This document shows, piece by piece, positions 6,747 through 13,853 of a DNA stretch of 22,957 bases (position 1 is the stretch's first letter; the number at the start of each line of letters is the position of its first letter). The stretch covers positions 1-22,957 of the forward strand of contig JAGQMO010000016.1 of assembly GCA_020428615.1 (NCBI GenBank), written 5' to 3'. Below the pieces are notes generated by a model. It had not been told where the DNA came from and did no database searches. It saw only the letters and a program-made list of their open reading frames with translations. Origin of the DNA: Patescibacteria group bacterium (GTDB lineage Bacteria > Patescibacteriota > Minisyncoccia > Phycocordibacterales > UBA1006). A program made the position numbers and the translations under genes.

Positions 6747-8243
6747 ATGATAGCCAAACTTCTCGGATCACTTGCACTTGGCTTTATTGTCGGAGTATTG
6801 ATACACTCTATTTTTTTCTCATTTCCTATATCATATCTTGTTTTGATTATTATTTTTCTTGTGGGTTTTTTTGTAAGCATGATGACTCACAAAGTTTTCA
6901 TAGTGCTCGTAGGAGTGGGGATTATTGGCATTGCTTTCGGGTTGCTTCGTTTTACTGTCCAAATAGACGAACAATCATCACAAATACTTGATGTGTTTGT
7001 ACAAGAACAAGAACAGATAGTTGTGTATGGACACATTGCCTCAGAGCCAGTTGTGCACCCATCGTATACCGAGTTTATGCTCGATACCCGTGAACTTATA
7101 ACCTACGCTGAATTAACACTACCTGTTGCTACTCGAATATTGGTAAAGACTGATATATATACGAACTATGAGTACGGACAAGGTCTGATAGTGAAAGGAA
7201 CACTCGAAAAGCCAGAAGCGTTTGTTACTGATACTGAACGTATCTTTGATTACGAATCGTATCTCGTGAAAGATGGCATCTACTACATTATGAATTATGC
7301 TGAAGCTATGGTGTTTGATGAGGGGAGCGCGAGTATTCAGCGTGGTCTTTATCGCATAAAACGTGCATTTCTCGACCGAATTTATCATTTCATTCCTGAA
7401 CCTGAATCGGGTTTCTTGGCTGGGATATTATTTGGAGAAAAATCTGCTCTTGGCGATGATTGGGAAGAAAAATTTCGCATTGTAGGATTGATGCATATTG
7501 TTGTGTTGTCAGGATACAATGTCTCTCTCGTGATTCATATTTTGACAAAAATATTCCATTTTCTTCCTCGTTCAATACGTTCGCTCTTGGCTGTTCTTTC
7601 TATTGCTGGTTTTGCACTTCTCGTTGGAGCAGGGCCAACCGTGATTCGTGCTTCAATCATGGCAGTTTTTATTGTTTTGGCAGATGTGATTGGTGCAAGG
7701 TATAACATCATTCGCGCACTCTTTGTTGCAGGTGTTCTCATGGTGGTATGGAATCCGATGGTGTTGTATTTTGATATATCATTCCAGCTTTCTTTTTTAG
7801 CAACCTACGGACTCATTATGCTTTCACCAAAGGTTGAACAATGGTTTCGCTTTCTTCCGAGATTCTTTACCATTCGAGAGAGTGCCACAGCTACTGTTTC
7901 TGCACAAATTATGGTACTGCCGTTGATTCTTTATAAGATTGGGGATTTATCGATTATCTCACCATTGGTCAATGTGCTAGTGCTTTTTATGGTGCCATTT
8001 TCTATGTTGATTGGTTTCATTACGTCATTATGCGGTATGCTTGCACCATCAATTGCAACAATATTTGCATTCATAACGGTATATGCATTGAAGTATCAAC
8101 TGTGGATTGTTGATGTGTTTGCAACGTTACCTTTTTCACACATAACCGTTCCGCCTTTTCACTGGGTCTTTATGTTGCTCGCATATGTTTTTATTTTTTG
8201 GTGGATACACAGAATAATTCGATTATCACATCTCGAAATATGA
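6747..8243 (+). CDS. comEC: ComEC/Rec2-type DNA uptake channel, membrane part only
   Basis: 498 residues. Three hydrophobic segments come first (about 1-75), then an extracytoplasmic beta-rich region (about 85-210), then the Competence domain with several membrane helices to the end. The family hallmark GLMHIVVLSGYNVSLV (E/G-x-x-H-x-x-x-LSG-x-N type) is near residues 249-264, preceded by GILFGEKSALGDDW. ComEC forms the inner-membrane channel for transformation DNA. Full-length ComEC often ends in a metallo-beta-lactamase domain; here it stops after the last helix, and that domain is a separate gene at 8871-9728 with a kinase gene in between. The TGA stop is the only UGA stop I found in the window. 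The gene start is set by TATAAT six bases upstream. Confidence 0.9.
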   Translation: MIAKLLGSLALGFIVGVLIHSIFFSFPISYLVLIIIFLVGFFVSMMTHKVFIVLVGVGIIGIAFGLLRFTVQIDEQSSQILDVFVQEQEQIVVYGHIASEPVVHPSYTEFMLDTRELITYAELTLPVATRILVKTDIYTNYEYGQGLIVKGTLEKPEAFVTDTERIFDYESYLVKDGIYYIMNYAEAMVFDEGSASIQRGLYRIKRAFLDRIYHFIPEPESGFLAGILFGEKSALGDDWEEKFRIVGLMHIVVLSGYNVSLVIHILTKIFHFLPRSIRSLLAVLSIAGFALLVGAGPTVIRASIMAVFIVLADVIGARYNIIRALFVAGVLMVVWNPMVLYFDISFQLSFLATYGLIMLSPKVEQWFRFLPRFFTIRESATATVSAQIMVLPLILYKIGDLSIISPLVNVLVLFMVPFSMLIGFITSLCGMLAPSIATIFAFITVYALKYQLWIVDVFATLPFSHITVPPFHWVFMLLAYVFIFWWIHRIIRLSHLEI

Positions 8244-8249
8244 TATGAT
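8244..8249 (+). promoter_or_regulatory. -10 element of the CMP kinase gene
   Basis: TATGAT, the second of two tandem overlapping TATGAT copies (8239-8249), ends six bases before ATG 8256 and begins one base after the comEC stop codon (8241-8243 overlaps the first copy). This favours ATG 8256 over ATG 8250. Confidence 0.5.
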
Positions 8250-8255
8250 ATGCAC

Positions 8256-8843
8256 ATGTCTCACAAGAAAAAGATTATTACGATTGCTGGAAAACTTGGG
8301 AGCGGAAAGAGCAGTACAGCAAAGAGAGTAGCCAACATGCTCAATCTTGCACACTTTTCTTCAGGTGATTTCTTACGCCAGGTTGCAACCAAGCGGGGAA
8401 TGACCATTAAGGAATTGATGCTCGCTGCTGAAACTGACAAGCAGATTGACCATGAAATTGATGAGCTGTTGAAAAGTAAGGCAAAAGAAGAAAATCTCAT
8501 TATTGATTCTCGTTTGGCGTTTCATTGGATTCCTGAATCATTCAAAGTGTACCTTGAAATTGATCCCGATATTGCTGCACAGCGTATGTTCTTTGATCTT
8601 GAGTCTAACGAGAGCCGTCAAGAAAGTGAACACGCAAAGAGTGTTGAAGAGATGAAACAACAGATGCTTGAACGCCACGAGAGTGATATTAAACGTTACC
8701 ATGATCTCTATGATATTAATCATACCGATCATAATAATTTTGATCTTGTTATTGATACAGGCAAAAATGAAAATGATTTAGACTCAGTTGTGAACCAGGT
8801 AATTCAGGGATACATTGAACATTGTAAAGACATCGACCGGTAG
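8256..8843 (+). CDS. cmk: Cytidylate kinase, archaeal-type (Cmk2-like)
   Basis: 195 residues. Walker A is AGKLGSGKSS (11-20), followed by the nucleoside-monophosphate binding part SSGDFLRQVATKRGMT and a strand LIIDSRLAFHWIP, which in archaeal-type CMP kinases precedes the substrate-binding segment. Then come FKVYLEIDPDIAAQRMF and a helical end with ERHESDIKRYHDLYDIN. CMP kinase phosphorylates (d)CMP to (d)CDP. The short single-domain form and the SGDFLR and SRLA motifs are closer to the archaeal family than to E. coli Cmk. The stop codon lies in a terminator hairpin. It sits between the two halves of ComEC without an obvious functional link. Another NMP-kinase-like role is possible. Confidence 0.82.
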   Translation: MSHKKKIITIAGKLGSGKSSTAKRVANMLNLAHFSSGDFLRQVATKRGMTIKELMLAAETDKQIDHEIDELLKSKAKEENLIIDSRLAFHWIPESFKVYLEIDPDIAAQRMFFDLESNESRQESEHAKSVEEMKQQMLERHESDIKRYHDLYDINHTDHNNFDLVIDTGKNENDLDSVVNQVIQGYIEHCKDIDR

Positions 8844-8853
8844 TCGATTTTTT
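8832..8853 (+). terminator. Terminator overlapping the cmk stop codon
   Basis: ATCGAC (8832-8837) pairs with GTCGAT (8843-8848), loop CGGTA, then TTTTTT. The stop TAG is 8841-8843, so the hairpin is partly coding. Confidence 0.75.
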
Positions 8854-8857
8854 GTTT

Positions 8858-8863
8858 TATACT
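8858..8863 (+). promoter_or_regulatory. -10 element of the ComEC-type lactamase gene
   Basis: TATACT ends seven bases before ATG 8871, implying a leaderless mRNA. It begins five bases after the U-run of the cmk terminator. Confidence 0.6.
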
Positions 8864-8870
8864 ACAAACA

Positions 8871-9728
8871 ATGAAATTGTATTTCAAATATAAACCGCTC
8901 GTTGCGTGTGCTATGTTGGTCGTTGTGATCAGTCTCTCTTTGGCAACATATGCATTCAAGGGGGAAGGTGCGCTCCAAATAGTATTTCTCGATGTTGGAC
9001 AAGGTGATGCGATTTTCATCACAACACCAAACGGCAGACAGGTACTTGTTGATGCAGGTCCGCATAATAACCTCGGGCAAACACTTGCACGGTATATGCC
9101 TGCTTCTGACCGTTCACTTGATCTTGTTATTATGACCCATCCTGACCTTGATCATATTGGCGGAATGGTTTCTTTGGTTGATCGTTATGATATTGATCTT
9201 GTTATGCATTCAGGTTTGCTCGCGGGCAGTTCTACCTACAAAGCTGTTGCCGATAGAATAAACCAAAAGAAGATTCCAACCATACGTGCCGAAGCCGGCC
9301 AAGTCATTGAATTAGACAAAGATATATTTCTTGAGATTTACTCTCCCTACCAAGGTTTCGAATCACTTGAACCCAATGATTTTTCGATAGTTGCGCGATT
9401 AGTCTATAGAGATACATCAGCATTGTTAACTGGTGATGCAACAAAACTTAACGAACATGAAATTGTCGAAACATACGGTGATATTATTCACTCTGATATC
9501 TTAAAGGTTGGACATCACGGCTCTCAAACATCCACCAGTGATGTATTTGTTGCAACCGTTGCTCCTCAATATGGAATTATCTCAGCTGGATGCAACAATC
9601 GGTTTGGTCATCCGCATGGTGATGTGCTCGCAACGCTCTTTACCTATCACATTGAAATTCTAGATACGTGCAATAGCGGAGATATTGTGTTTGAAAGTGA
9701 TGGGATACATTGGTCAGTAAATCATTAA
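8871..9728 (+). CDS. ComEC C-terminal-type metallo-beta-lactamase fold hydrolase
   Basis: 285 residues. A hydrophobic N-terminal segment (about 8-27, LVACAMLVVVISLSLATYAF) looks like a membrane anchor or signal sequence, placing the enzyme outside the cytoplasm. The domain that follows has the ComEC lactamase signatures: FLDVGQGDAIFI, VDAGPH, the metal motif HPDLDH (within MTHPDLDHIGG), LLTGDAT, KVGHHGSQTSTS and the C-terminal SAGCNNRFGHPH. In fused ComEC this domain is thought to degrade the non-transforming strand. Here it is a stand-alone protein 627 bp after the channel gene. All expected metal ligands are visible, so it should be active. Confidence 0.9.
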   Translation: MKLYFKYKPLVACAMLVVVISLSLATYAFKGEGALQIVFLDVGQGDAIFITTPNGRQVLVDAGPHNNLGQTLARYMPASDRSLDLVIMTHPDLDHIGGMVSLVDRYDIDLVMHSGLLAGSSTYKAVADRINQKKIPTIRAEAGQVIELDKDIFLEIYSPYQGFESLEPNDFSIVARLVYRDTSALLTGDATKLNEHEIVETYGDIIHSDILKVGHHGSQTSTSDVFVATVAPQYGIISAGCNNRFGHPHGDVLATLFTYHIEILDTCNSGDIVFESDGIHWSVNH

Positions 9729-9751
9729 AGCCCCTGCAATGCAGGGGCTTT
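9727..9751. terminator. Bidirectional terminator between convergent genes
   Basis: AAAGCCCCTGC (9727-9737) pairs perfectly with GCAGGGGCTTT (9741-9751) around a 3-nt loop. It starts right after the lactamase gene stop and six bases from the end of the minus-strand 594-residue gene. Confidence 0.85.
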
Positions 9752-9756
9752 GTTTC

Positions 9757-11541
9757 CTAATCCTTAGTTAGGGTTTTTAATTTTAGTTTGTATTGTGAAG
9801 GTTTTAAGGATCTTAATCCCATTGGTAACCTAATGATAAGTTCTTCAACAGCATCTTTAATGTTTATCAAAACAATGTCTTCGATGTTCATTTCCATTAC
9901 ATTTGCAAGCTCTTCCAAAAGGAATTGTTGTCGCAGATGAGATGGAATTGCCTTAATAATCTCTTGATATTCTTCCGTTTCAAAGGAAATCATCTCAATG
10001 TCTTCAAGATTCATCAGTCCATTACTTTGTGCAATACTGGTGATATTATCTGTATCAACAATAATCCCATCTTTGTTGTCTCCATTGGATAGTGGAGTTT
10101 GTGAATCAAGGGTTATTGGATTACTTCCGCCGGCATGGTTCTGGTCTTGCTCCTCCGATTTTTTTACTTCATTTTGATTTTCATCGGGGGGTTTCGTTTC
10201 TCGTGTTACATTAGATTTAGCCCCTGGTTCTTTAGATTTCATTATAGGTTTAGCAGACTGAACCTCTTCAATGGGAACCTCATAGGATAATGTTGCACCT
10301 TGAGTTGTTAGGTATTGTTTTAAACTAACAGGCAGCCCCTCAACTATTTTTTCAAATGCAGATTTTTTCTCATCTGTACTCAAACTTTTTGTGTTGAGAC
10401 TTACGCGAAACTTACCATTTTTCGGATCTATTTTTTGTACTAGTAAATTTACCCCAGGACGCTTTACACCAATTTCAATCATTAAACGATTAACATATTG
10501 CTTCACGTCTTCAATAATTGTATCGTAATTCATATTCTTTACAGGTTGAGCATTTTTGTCTCCTGGTTCAATTTTCGGAGTTTTAGCTGTACTTTGTAAC
10601 TTTCCTTTACCAAATACCTTTTTTAACTCTTTCTGGAGAGGTGATTCCTCTAGTTTCTGAATTACTTCACGATACTCGCTCTTTGGGTGAAAACCACCTA
10701 TTAAGAAATTATCCAATTGTGGTAAGAGCGATATGTATAGTGAATTGTTGTGCAGCATTTCAGTTGAAGTGCCAATGGCTACCTGAAATCCGAAACTGTC
10801 TCGGAATAATTTCTGTGCATGAACAAAACCCGCAGTATTGTCGAGGTTCTGTTTATTGAACCTGATACGTTTGGTAAATCCAGTTTCAGGATCAACACTC
10901 GTTGCGTTAATGCCAAAACCATGTTCCAAAACGAAGTTTACCACCTCGAGTCGAAAGGTAGGAGTATCGCCTGCTCGGCGAACCCATGACTGATACTTTG
11001 GGGTAACATTTGTTACGTCTCGTTGAGTCATCATTGTGTAGGTTACCCAATGGTCTGGTTCTAGCTTTGCGGTATCAACCAGCCCACTCTTATGCATTTT
11101 GGTTTTTGCTTCAAGCGCATCCTCTTTGCTGAAATAACAATAGGTGAAATCGAATCCTTTTTCACCGATCAAGAAACCGGGAATGTCTATTCGATTGTGG
11201 GCTCGTTCCATGGTTGGTTTCAAAGATGGTTTTTTACTACCAGTGTTTGTATGTTTGGTCTCATTGCCTTTGTGGATTGTTACACCGCTGATGTCTACCA
11301 AATATCCATTTTCTCCTTGATCAGTTAGTGGGTACTTAGCTAGTGCATGTTTTAGTTTCTTCCCACTACCATTGAGTGGAAGTACAACCAGGTGATCAAA
11401 GTCATTTTCTGTGGCGTTACAGAATTTATAGTCATTACCACTTAGACCTGACTCAGACAACTCTTTTTCAAGAGCGTTACGTCTCTTGTAATACAATTCT
11501 TTACCTTCTTTAAGAGAAAGTGTGTGTTCTGTACTTCCCAT
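9757..11541 (-). CDS. Large protein of unknown family, 594 residues
   Basis: I recognise no family. Nothing suggests a signal peptide or membrane helix, so it is probably cytoplasmic. The N-terminal region (about 1-310) looks globular with mixed strands and helices, including GFLIGEKGFDFTYCYFSKEDALEAKTKMH-like alternation (about 122-150) and HWVTYTMMTQRDV (about 164-176). A Lys/Pro-rich linker (about 311-336) leads to a compact segment (about 337-426, IIEDVKQYVNRLMIEIGVKRPG then alternating strands). Residues 427-500 are low-complexity, rich in Lys, Glu, Asn, Gln and Ser, likely disordered. The acidic, helical C-terminus (510-594) has repeated Leu/Ile spacing. It has a strong promoter (11590-11617). 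No catalytic motif is apparent. Confidence 0.8.
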   Translation of the reverse strand: MGSTEHTLSLKEGKELYYKRRNALEKELSESGLSGNDYKFCNATENDFDHLVVLPLNGSGKKLKHALAKYPLTDQGENGYLVDISGVTIHKGNETKHTNTGSKKPSLKPTMERAHNRIDIPGFLIGEKGFDFTYCYFSKEDALEAKTKMHKSGLVDTAKLEPDHWVTYTMMTQRDVTNVTPKYQSWVRRAGDTPTFRLEVVNFVLEHGFGINATSVDPETGFTKRIRFNKQNLDNTAGFVHAQKLFRDSFGFQVAIGTSTEMLHNNSLYISLLPQLDNFLIGGFHPKSEYREVIQKLEESPLQKELKKVFGKGKLQSTAKTPKIEPGDKNAQPVKNMNYDTIIEDVKQYVNRLMIEIGVKRPGVNLLVQKIDPKNGKFRVSLNTKSLSTDEKKSAFEKIVEGLPVSLKQYLTTQGATLSYEVPIEEVQSAKPIMKSKEPGAKSNVTRETKPPDENQNEVKKSEEQDQNHAGGSNPITLDSQTPLSNGDNKDGIIVDTDNITSIAQSNGLMNLEDIEMISFETEEYQEIIKAIPSHLRQQFLLEELANVMEMNIEDIVLINIKDAVEELIIRLPMGLRSLKPSQYKLKLKTLTKD

Positions 11542-11589
11542 AATTATCGTTTATTAGGGTTAATATTCAGTTTCTAATTCTCATTTTTA

Positions 11590-11617
11590 ATAATAAATTT
11601 TTTATAATTAATGTCAA
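11590..11617 (-). promoter_or_regulatory. Strong promoter of the 594-residue gene
   Basis: Minus strand: consensus -35 TTGACA (11617-11612), 16-bp spacer, -10 TATTAT (11595-11590). The leader to ATG 11541 is about 40 nt, AT-rich and without a Shine-Dalgarno. Confidence 0.75.
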
Positions 11618-11627
11618 TAATTATTGA

Positions 11628-11677
11628 AATCATTTAAGTAAAAAACGAGCGTGTACTCGTTTCTTACTTAAATGATT
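11628..11677 (-). terminator. Long hairpin terminator overlapping the rpmB stop codon
   Basis: The arms at 11628-11649 and 11656-11677 pair at 21 of 22 positions around the loop CGTGTA. On the minus strand the second arm contains seven consecutive T. The rpmB stop codon (11670-11668) lies in the first arm. It is unusually long for a terminator and nearly symmetrical. Confidence 0.75.
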
Positions 11678-11910
11678 CCAGCATCTTTCAATGTTTTGTA
11701 TGCTCCGTTCTTTTTAATATTCTTGATCGCTGTGGTTGAAATTCTCATAACAAATGTTTGATCAAGTTCAGGAACGTAAATACGTTTCTTTTGGAGATTG
11801 GGGAATCTGCGTCTTTTTCCACATGGATTAAACTCAGTCGCACGTGTTCGGTTGCTGTACTTACCACCAACTTGGGAACCTTTTTTAGTTATTGGACATG
11901 TTCGTGACAT
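11668..11910 (-). CDS. rpmB: Ribosomal protein bL28
   Basis: 80 residues from ATG 11910. It has the L28 pattern MSRTCPITKKGSQVGGKYSNRT at the start, then KRRRFPNLQKKRIYVPELDQTFVMRIST and TAIKNIKKNGAYKTLKDAGI at the end. bL28 is a large-subunit protein near the E site. An upstream start (11931) would add seven residues not seen in the family, so 11910 is preferred. A promoter at 11981-12008 gives a leader of about 64 nt. It is transcribed alone, towards the 594-residue gene, but is separated from it by a strong terminator. Confidence 0.94.
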   Translation of the reverse strand: MSRTCPITKKGSQVGGKYSNRTRATEFNPCGKRRRFPNLQKKRIYVPELDQTFVMRISTTAIKNIKKNGAYKTLKDAGII

Positions 11911-11980
11911 AATACTATTCGAAATCCACAATGGATTCCATTCATTAACTGGCGCAATGAGCCCGTTTGTAATGCACCTG

Positions 11981-12008
11981 ATATTAGCATAACTTTTTAT
12001 GTATGCAA
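11981..12008 (-). promoter_or_regulatory. Promoter of rpmB
   Basis: Minus strand: -35 TTGCAT (12008-12003), 16-bp spacer, -10 TAATAT (11986-11981). The leader contains the short palindrome AATGGAATCCATT just upstream of the gene. Confidence 0.5.
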
Positions 12009-12058
12009 GCCCCTCACCCCAACATCATGAGTGTAGTGTAAGGGGCAAGTTTTATTTT
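12009..12058 (+). terminator. Orphan terminator-like hairpin between divergent genes
   Basis: GCCCCT plus CAC (12009-12017) pairs with GTG plus AGGGGC (12036-12046, 2-nt bulge), followed by TTTTATTTT on the plus strand. No plus-strand gene precedes it: rpmB and its promoter run the other way. It may block stray transcription into the site-2 protease gene, or end a small RNA. Confidence 0.45.
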
Positions 12059-12099
12059 CTGTTCTTTCATCCATCCTTTTATTTATCCCTTAACTAACA

Positions 12100-12105
12100 T
12101 ATAAT
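12100..12105 (+). promoter_or_regulatory. -10 element of the site-2 protease gene
   Basis: Perfect TATAAT ending seven bases before ATG 12113. It indicates a leaderless or nearly leaderless mRNA. Confidence 0.65.
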
Positions 12106-12112
12106 CGTTACC

Positions 12113-12709
12113 ATGAATGTATCATCCGTTATCTTTGTTATAATCCTCATTGTCTCGATTATTCTTCATGAGGTTGCTCATGGTTATGTTGCCGACAAAC
12201 TTGGAGATCCCACAGCTCGACTTCAGGGGCGACTCTCATTGAATCCACTCGTTCACATTGATTGGTTGGGTTCCGTCATTCTTCCTTTATTTTTGATCGT
12301 CTCAGGTTCATCGTTTATTGTTGGTTGGGCAAAACCAGTTCCGTTCAATCCCTATAATTTTAAAAATCCTCGGTGGGGAGCGTTATTCGTTGCGCTTGCT
12401 GGGCCAGTGACCAATATTGTGTTGGCTATTGTAGGATCACTCGCGTTGCACCTCGTTCATTTCGGTATTGGAGGAACTCTCGTATTGACCAGTTTGATTA
12501 TTACCAATATTGCACTCGCAATTTTTAACCTCGTACCCATTCCTCCTCTTGACGGTCACCACGTACTCTTTGCGCTCATTCCAGATACGTTTCACCACAT
12601 AAAACAGTGGTTATTGAAGTATTCATTTGTAATCCTTATTGTTTTTATTGTGTATGGATGGAGGATTATTGAGCCAGTTATTATTGGGTTATCGAAACTG
12701 CTCTTGTAG
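12113..12709 (+). CDS. Site-2 protease family (M50) intramembrane metalloprotease
   Basis: 198 residues, nearly all hydrophobic, with about five to six membrane segments. The zinc motif is H19-E-V-A-H23 in the first helix (SIILHEVAHGYVADKLGD), the middle part has GWAKPVPFNP as in the minimal M50B group, and the third ligand region is NLVPIPPLDG near residue 147. These proteins cut membrane-embedded substrates such as anti-sigma factors; the substrate here cannot be read from the sequence. There is no PDZ domain. The start is fixed by TATAAT seven bases upstream. It precedes the rpsL-rpsG operon, from which a small hairpin may separate it. Confidence 0.93.
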   Translation: MNVSSVIFVIILIVSIILHEVAHGYVADKLGDPTARLQGRLSLNPLVHIDWLGSVILPLFLIVSGSSFIVGWAKPVPFNPYNFKNPRWGALFVALAGPVTNIVLAIVGSLALHLVHFGIGGTLVLTSLIITNIALAIFNLVPIPPLDGHHVLFALIPDTFHHIKQWLLKYSFVILIVFIVYGWRIIEPVIIGLSKLLL

Positions 12710-12763
12710 ACACGAGAACCTGTTGCAATTTTTACGAATTGTAGTAATGTCCTAAGCATAAAC

Positions 12764-12785
12764 GCACTGTCCATGCAGTGCTTTT
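12764..12785 (+). terminator. Hairpin with short U-run between site-2 protease gene and rpsL
   Basis: GCACTG (12764-12769) pairs with CAGTGC (12776-12781), loop TCCATG, then TTTT. It ends 18 nt before the rpsL ATG, so it is either a weak terminator of the protease gene or an attenuator of the rpsL operon. A poor promoter candidate (TTGCAA at 12723) lies upstream. Confidence 0.45.
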
Positions 12786-12802
12786 CAATAGACGTATTTT
12801 AT

Positions 12803-13219
12803 ATGGCAAGAATTAATCAATTAATTAGAAAGGGTCGCACAAAACCAACTACCAAACCAAAGGCGGTTGCATTGCGCCGTGGGTTCAACTCATTGAAGAA
12901 CCAACCAACACGCTACCCATCACCGTTCAAGCGGGGTGTATGTACAAAAGTAACAACTACGACTCCGAAGAAACCGAACTCTGCGCTTCGAAAGATTGCA
13001 CGTGTTCGTCTCACCAACGGTATGGAGGTAACCGCCTACATTCCAGGAATGGGGCACAATCTTCAGGAACACAGCGTGGTGATGTTGCGCGGAGGCCGCG
13101 TGAAGGACTTGATCGGGGTTCGTTACACTGTTGTACGAGGAGTGCTCGATGCAACCGGTGTAGATAAGCGAAAGAAATCTCGTTCACGATACGGAGTTAA
13201 GAAACCTAAGGGTGAATAA
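12803..13219 (+). CDS. rpsL: Ribosomal protein uS12
   Basis: 138 residues from ATG 12803; upstream in-frame codons are not S12-like. uS12 lies at the decoding centre. The first critical loop is intact: TTTPKKPNSALRK (52-64), including the lysines that determine streptomycin response. The insert between ALRRG and KRGVC (about 24-47) is like the longer Firmicutes form. The second loop deviates: where nearly all bacteria have KDLPGVRYH, this has KDLIGVRYT (101-109). Asp102, the residue that RimO methylthiolates in E. coli, is kept, but the following Pro is Ile and the His is Thr. rpsG follows after 10 bp; fusA and tuf do not. Confidence 0.97.
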   Translation: MARINQLIRKGRTKPTTKPKAVALRRGFNSLKNQPTRYPSPFKRGVCTKVTTTTPKKPNSALRKIARVRLTNGMEVTAYIPGMGHNLQEHSVVMLRGGRVKDLIGVRYTVVRGVLDATGVDKRKKSRSRYGVKKPKGE

Positions 13220-13229
13220 TTAAAGTAGT

Positions 13230-13700
13230 ATGCGAAGACCAGTAAAAAATCGAAATATTCCGGACGCTGATTCAGTGTACAATTCTGTTACGCTTGCTCG
13301 ATTCATTAACTACATCATGCTCGATGGTAAGAAAGAAACGGCACGTAAAATCGTGTACGGTGCACTCGATATCGTCAAAGAAAAGATGAAGGATAAAGAA
13401 CCGCTCGAAGTGTTTGAACTTGCATTGAAAAACGCAGGGCCTTCAACTGAGGTTCGCTCACGACGCGTGGGAGGTGCGAATTACCAGGTACCGGTGCCAG
13501 TTCGTCCTGAACGACAACAGGCGCTTGCAATGCGATGGATTATCGCAGGGGCACGGAGCAAGAAAGGAAAAGACATGAAAGAATTTCTTGCCGAAGAGCT
13601 CATGCAAGCAGCACAAGGAGAAGGAGAAGCAGTAAAGAAGAAAGAAAACGTTCTCAAGATGGCAGAGGCAAATAAGGCGTTTGCACACTTTGCTTGGTAG
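13230..13700 (+). CDS. rpsG: Ribosomal protein uS7
   Basis: 156 residues, standard length. uS7 binds the 3' major domain of 16S rRNA, starts 30S head assembly and lines the E site. Features: MRRPVKNRNIPDADSVYNS, LARFINYIMLDGKK, the conserved PSTEVRSRRVGGANYQVPVPVRPERQQALAMRWII and the lysine-rich end with NKAFAHFAW. No Shine-Dalgarno precedes ATG 13230. It is co-transcribed with rpsL (10-bp gap). The operon ends here at a strong terminator, so the usual next genes fusA and tuf have been separated. Confidence 0.97.
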   Translation: MRRPVKNRNIPDADSVYNSVTLARFINYIMLDGKKETARKIVYGALDIVKEKMKDKEPLEVFELALKNAGPSTEVRSRRVGGANYQVPVPVRPERQQALAMRWIIAGARSKKGKDMKEFLAEELMQAAQGEGEAVKKKENVLKMAEANKAFAHFAW

Positions 13701-13702
13701 TC

Positions 13703-13819
13703 GGTTCAAAAAATCAGCGAATTACTTCGTTGACTTCAAAGAAAAAGCGCTCACGGTATGTAGATACCGCTCGCGCTTTTTCTTTTTATCGCCTCGTACT
13801 TCACCTAATTTTTTGAACC
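13703..13819 (+). ncRNA. Structured 3' element of the rpsL-rpsG mRNA (stem-enclosed double hairpin)
   Basis: A perfect 12-bp outer stem, GGTTCAAAAAAT (13703-13714) with ATTTTTTGAACC (13808-13819), encloses two hairpins: CAGCGAA/TTCGTTG (13715-13732, one G-U pair) stacked directly on the outer stem, and the terminator at 13741-13782. It may be a 3' UTR element, a processed small RNA, or a small inverted-repeat insertion (MITE-like). The outer stem would form only if the terminator is read through. Confidence 0.4.
13741..13788. terminator. Strong two-part terminator after rpsG
   Basis: GAAAAAGCGC (13741-13750) pairs with GCGCTTTTTC (13773-13782); an inner CGGTA/TACCG stem extends it, and TTTTTAT follows. 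The minus-strand reading also ends in CTTTTTCTTT, so it can serve the convergent peptidase gene too. Confidence 0.88.
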
Positions 13820-13853
13820 TTGAGTCGGCGTTTATTTCAAAATGAAATGAGGT

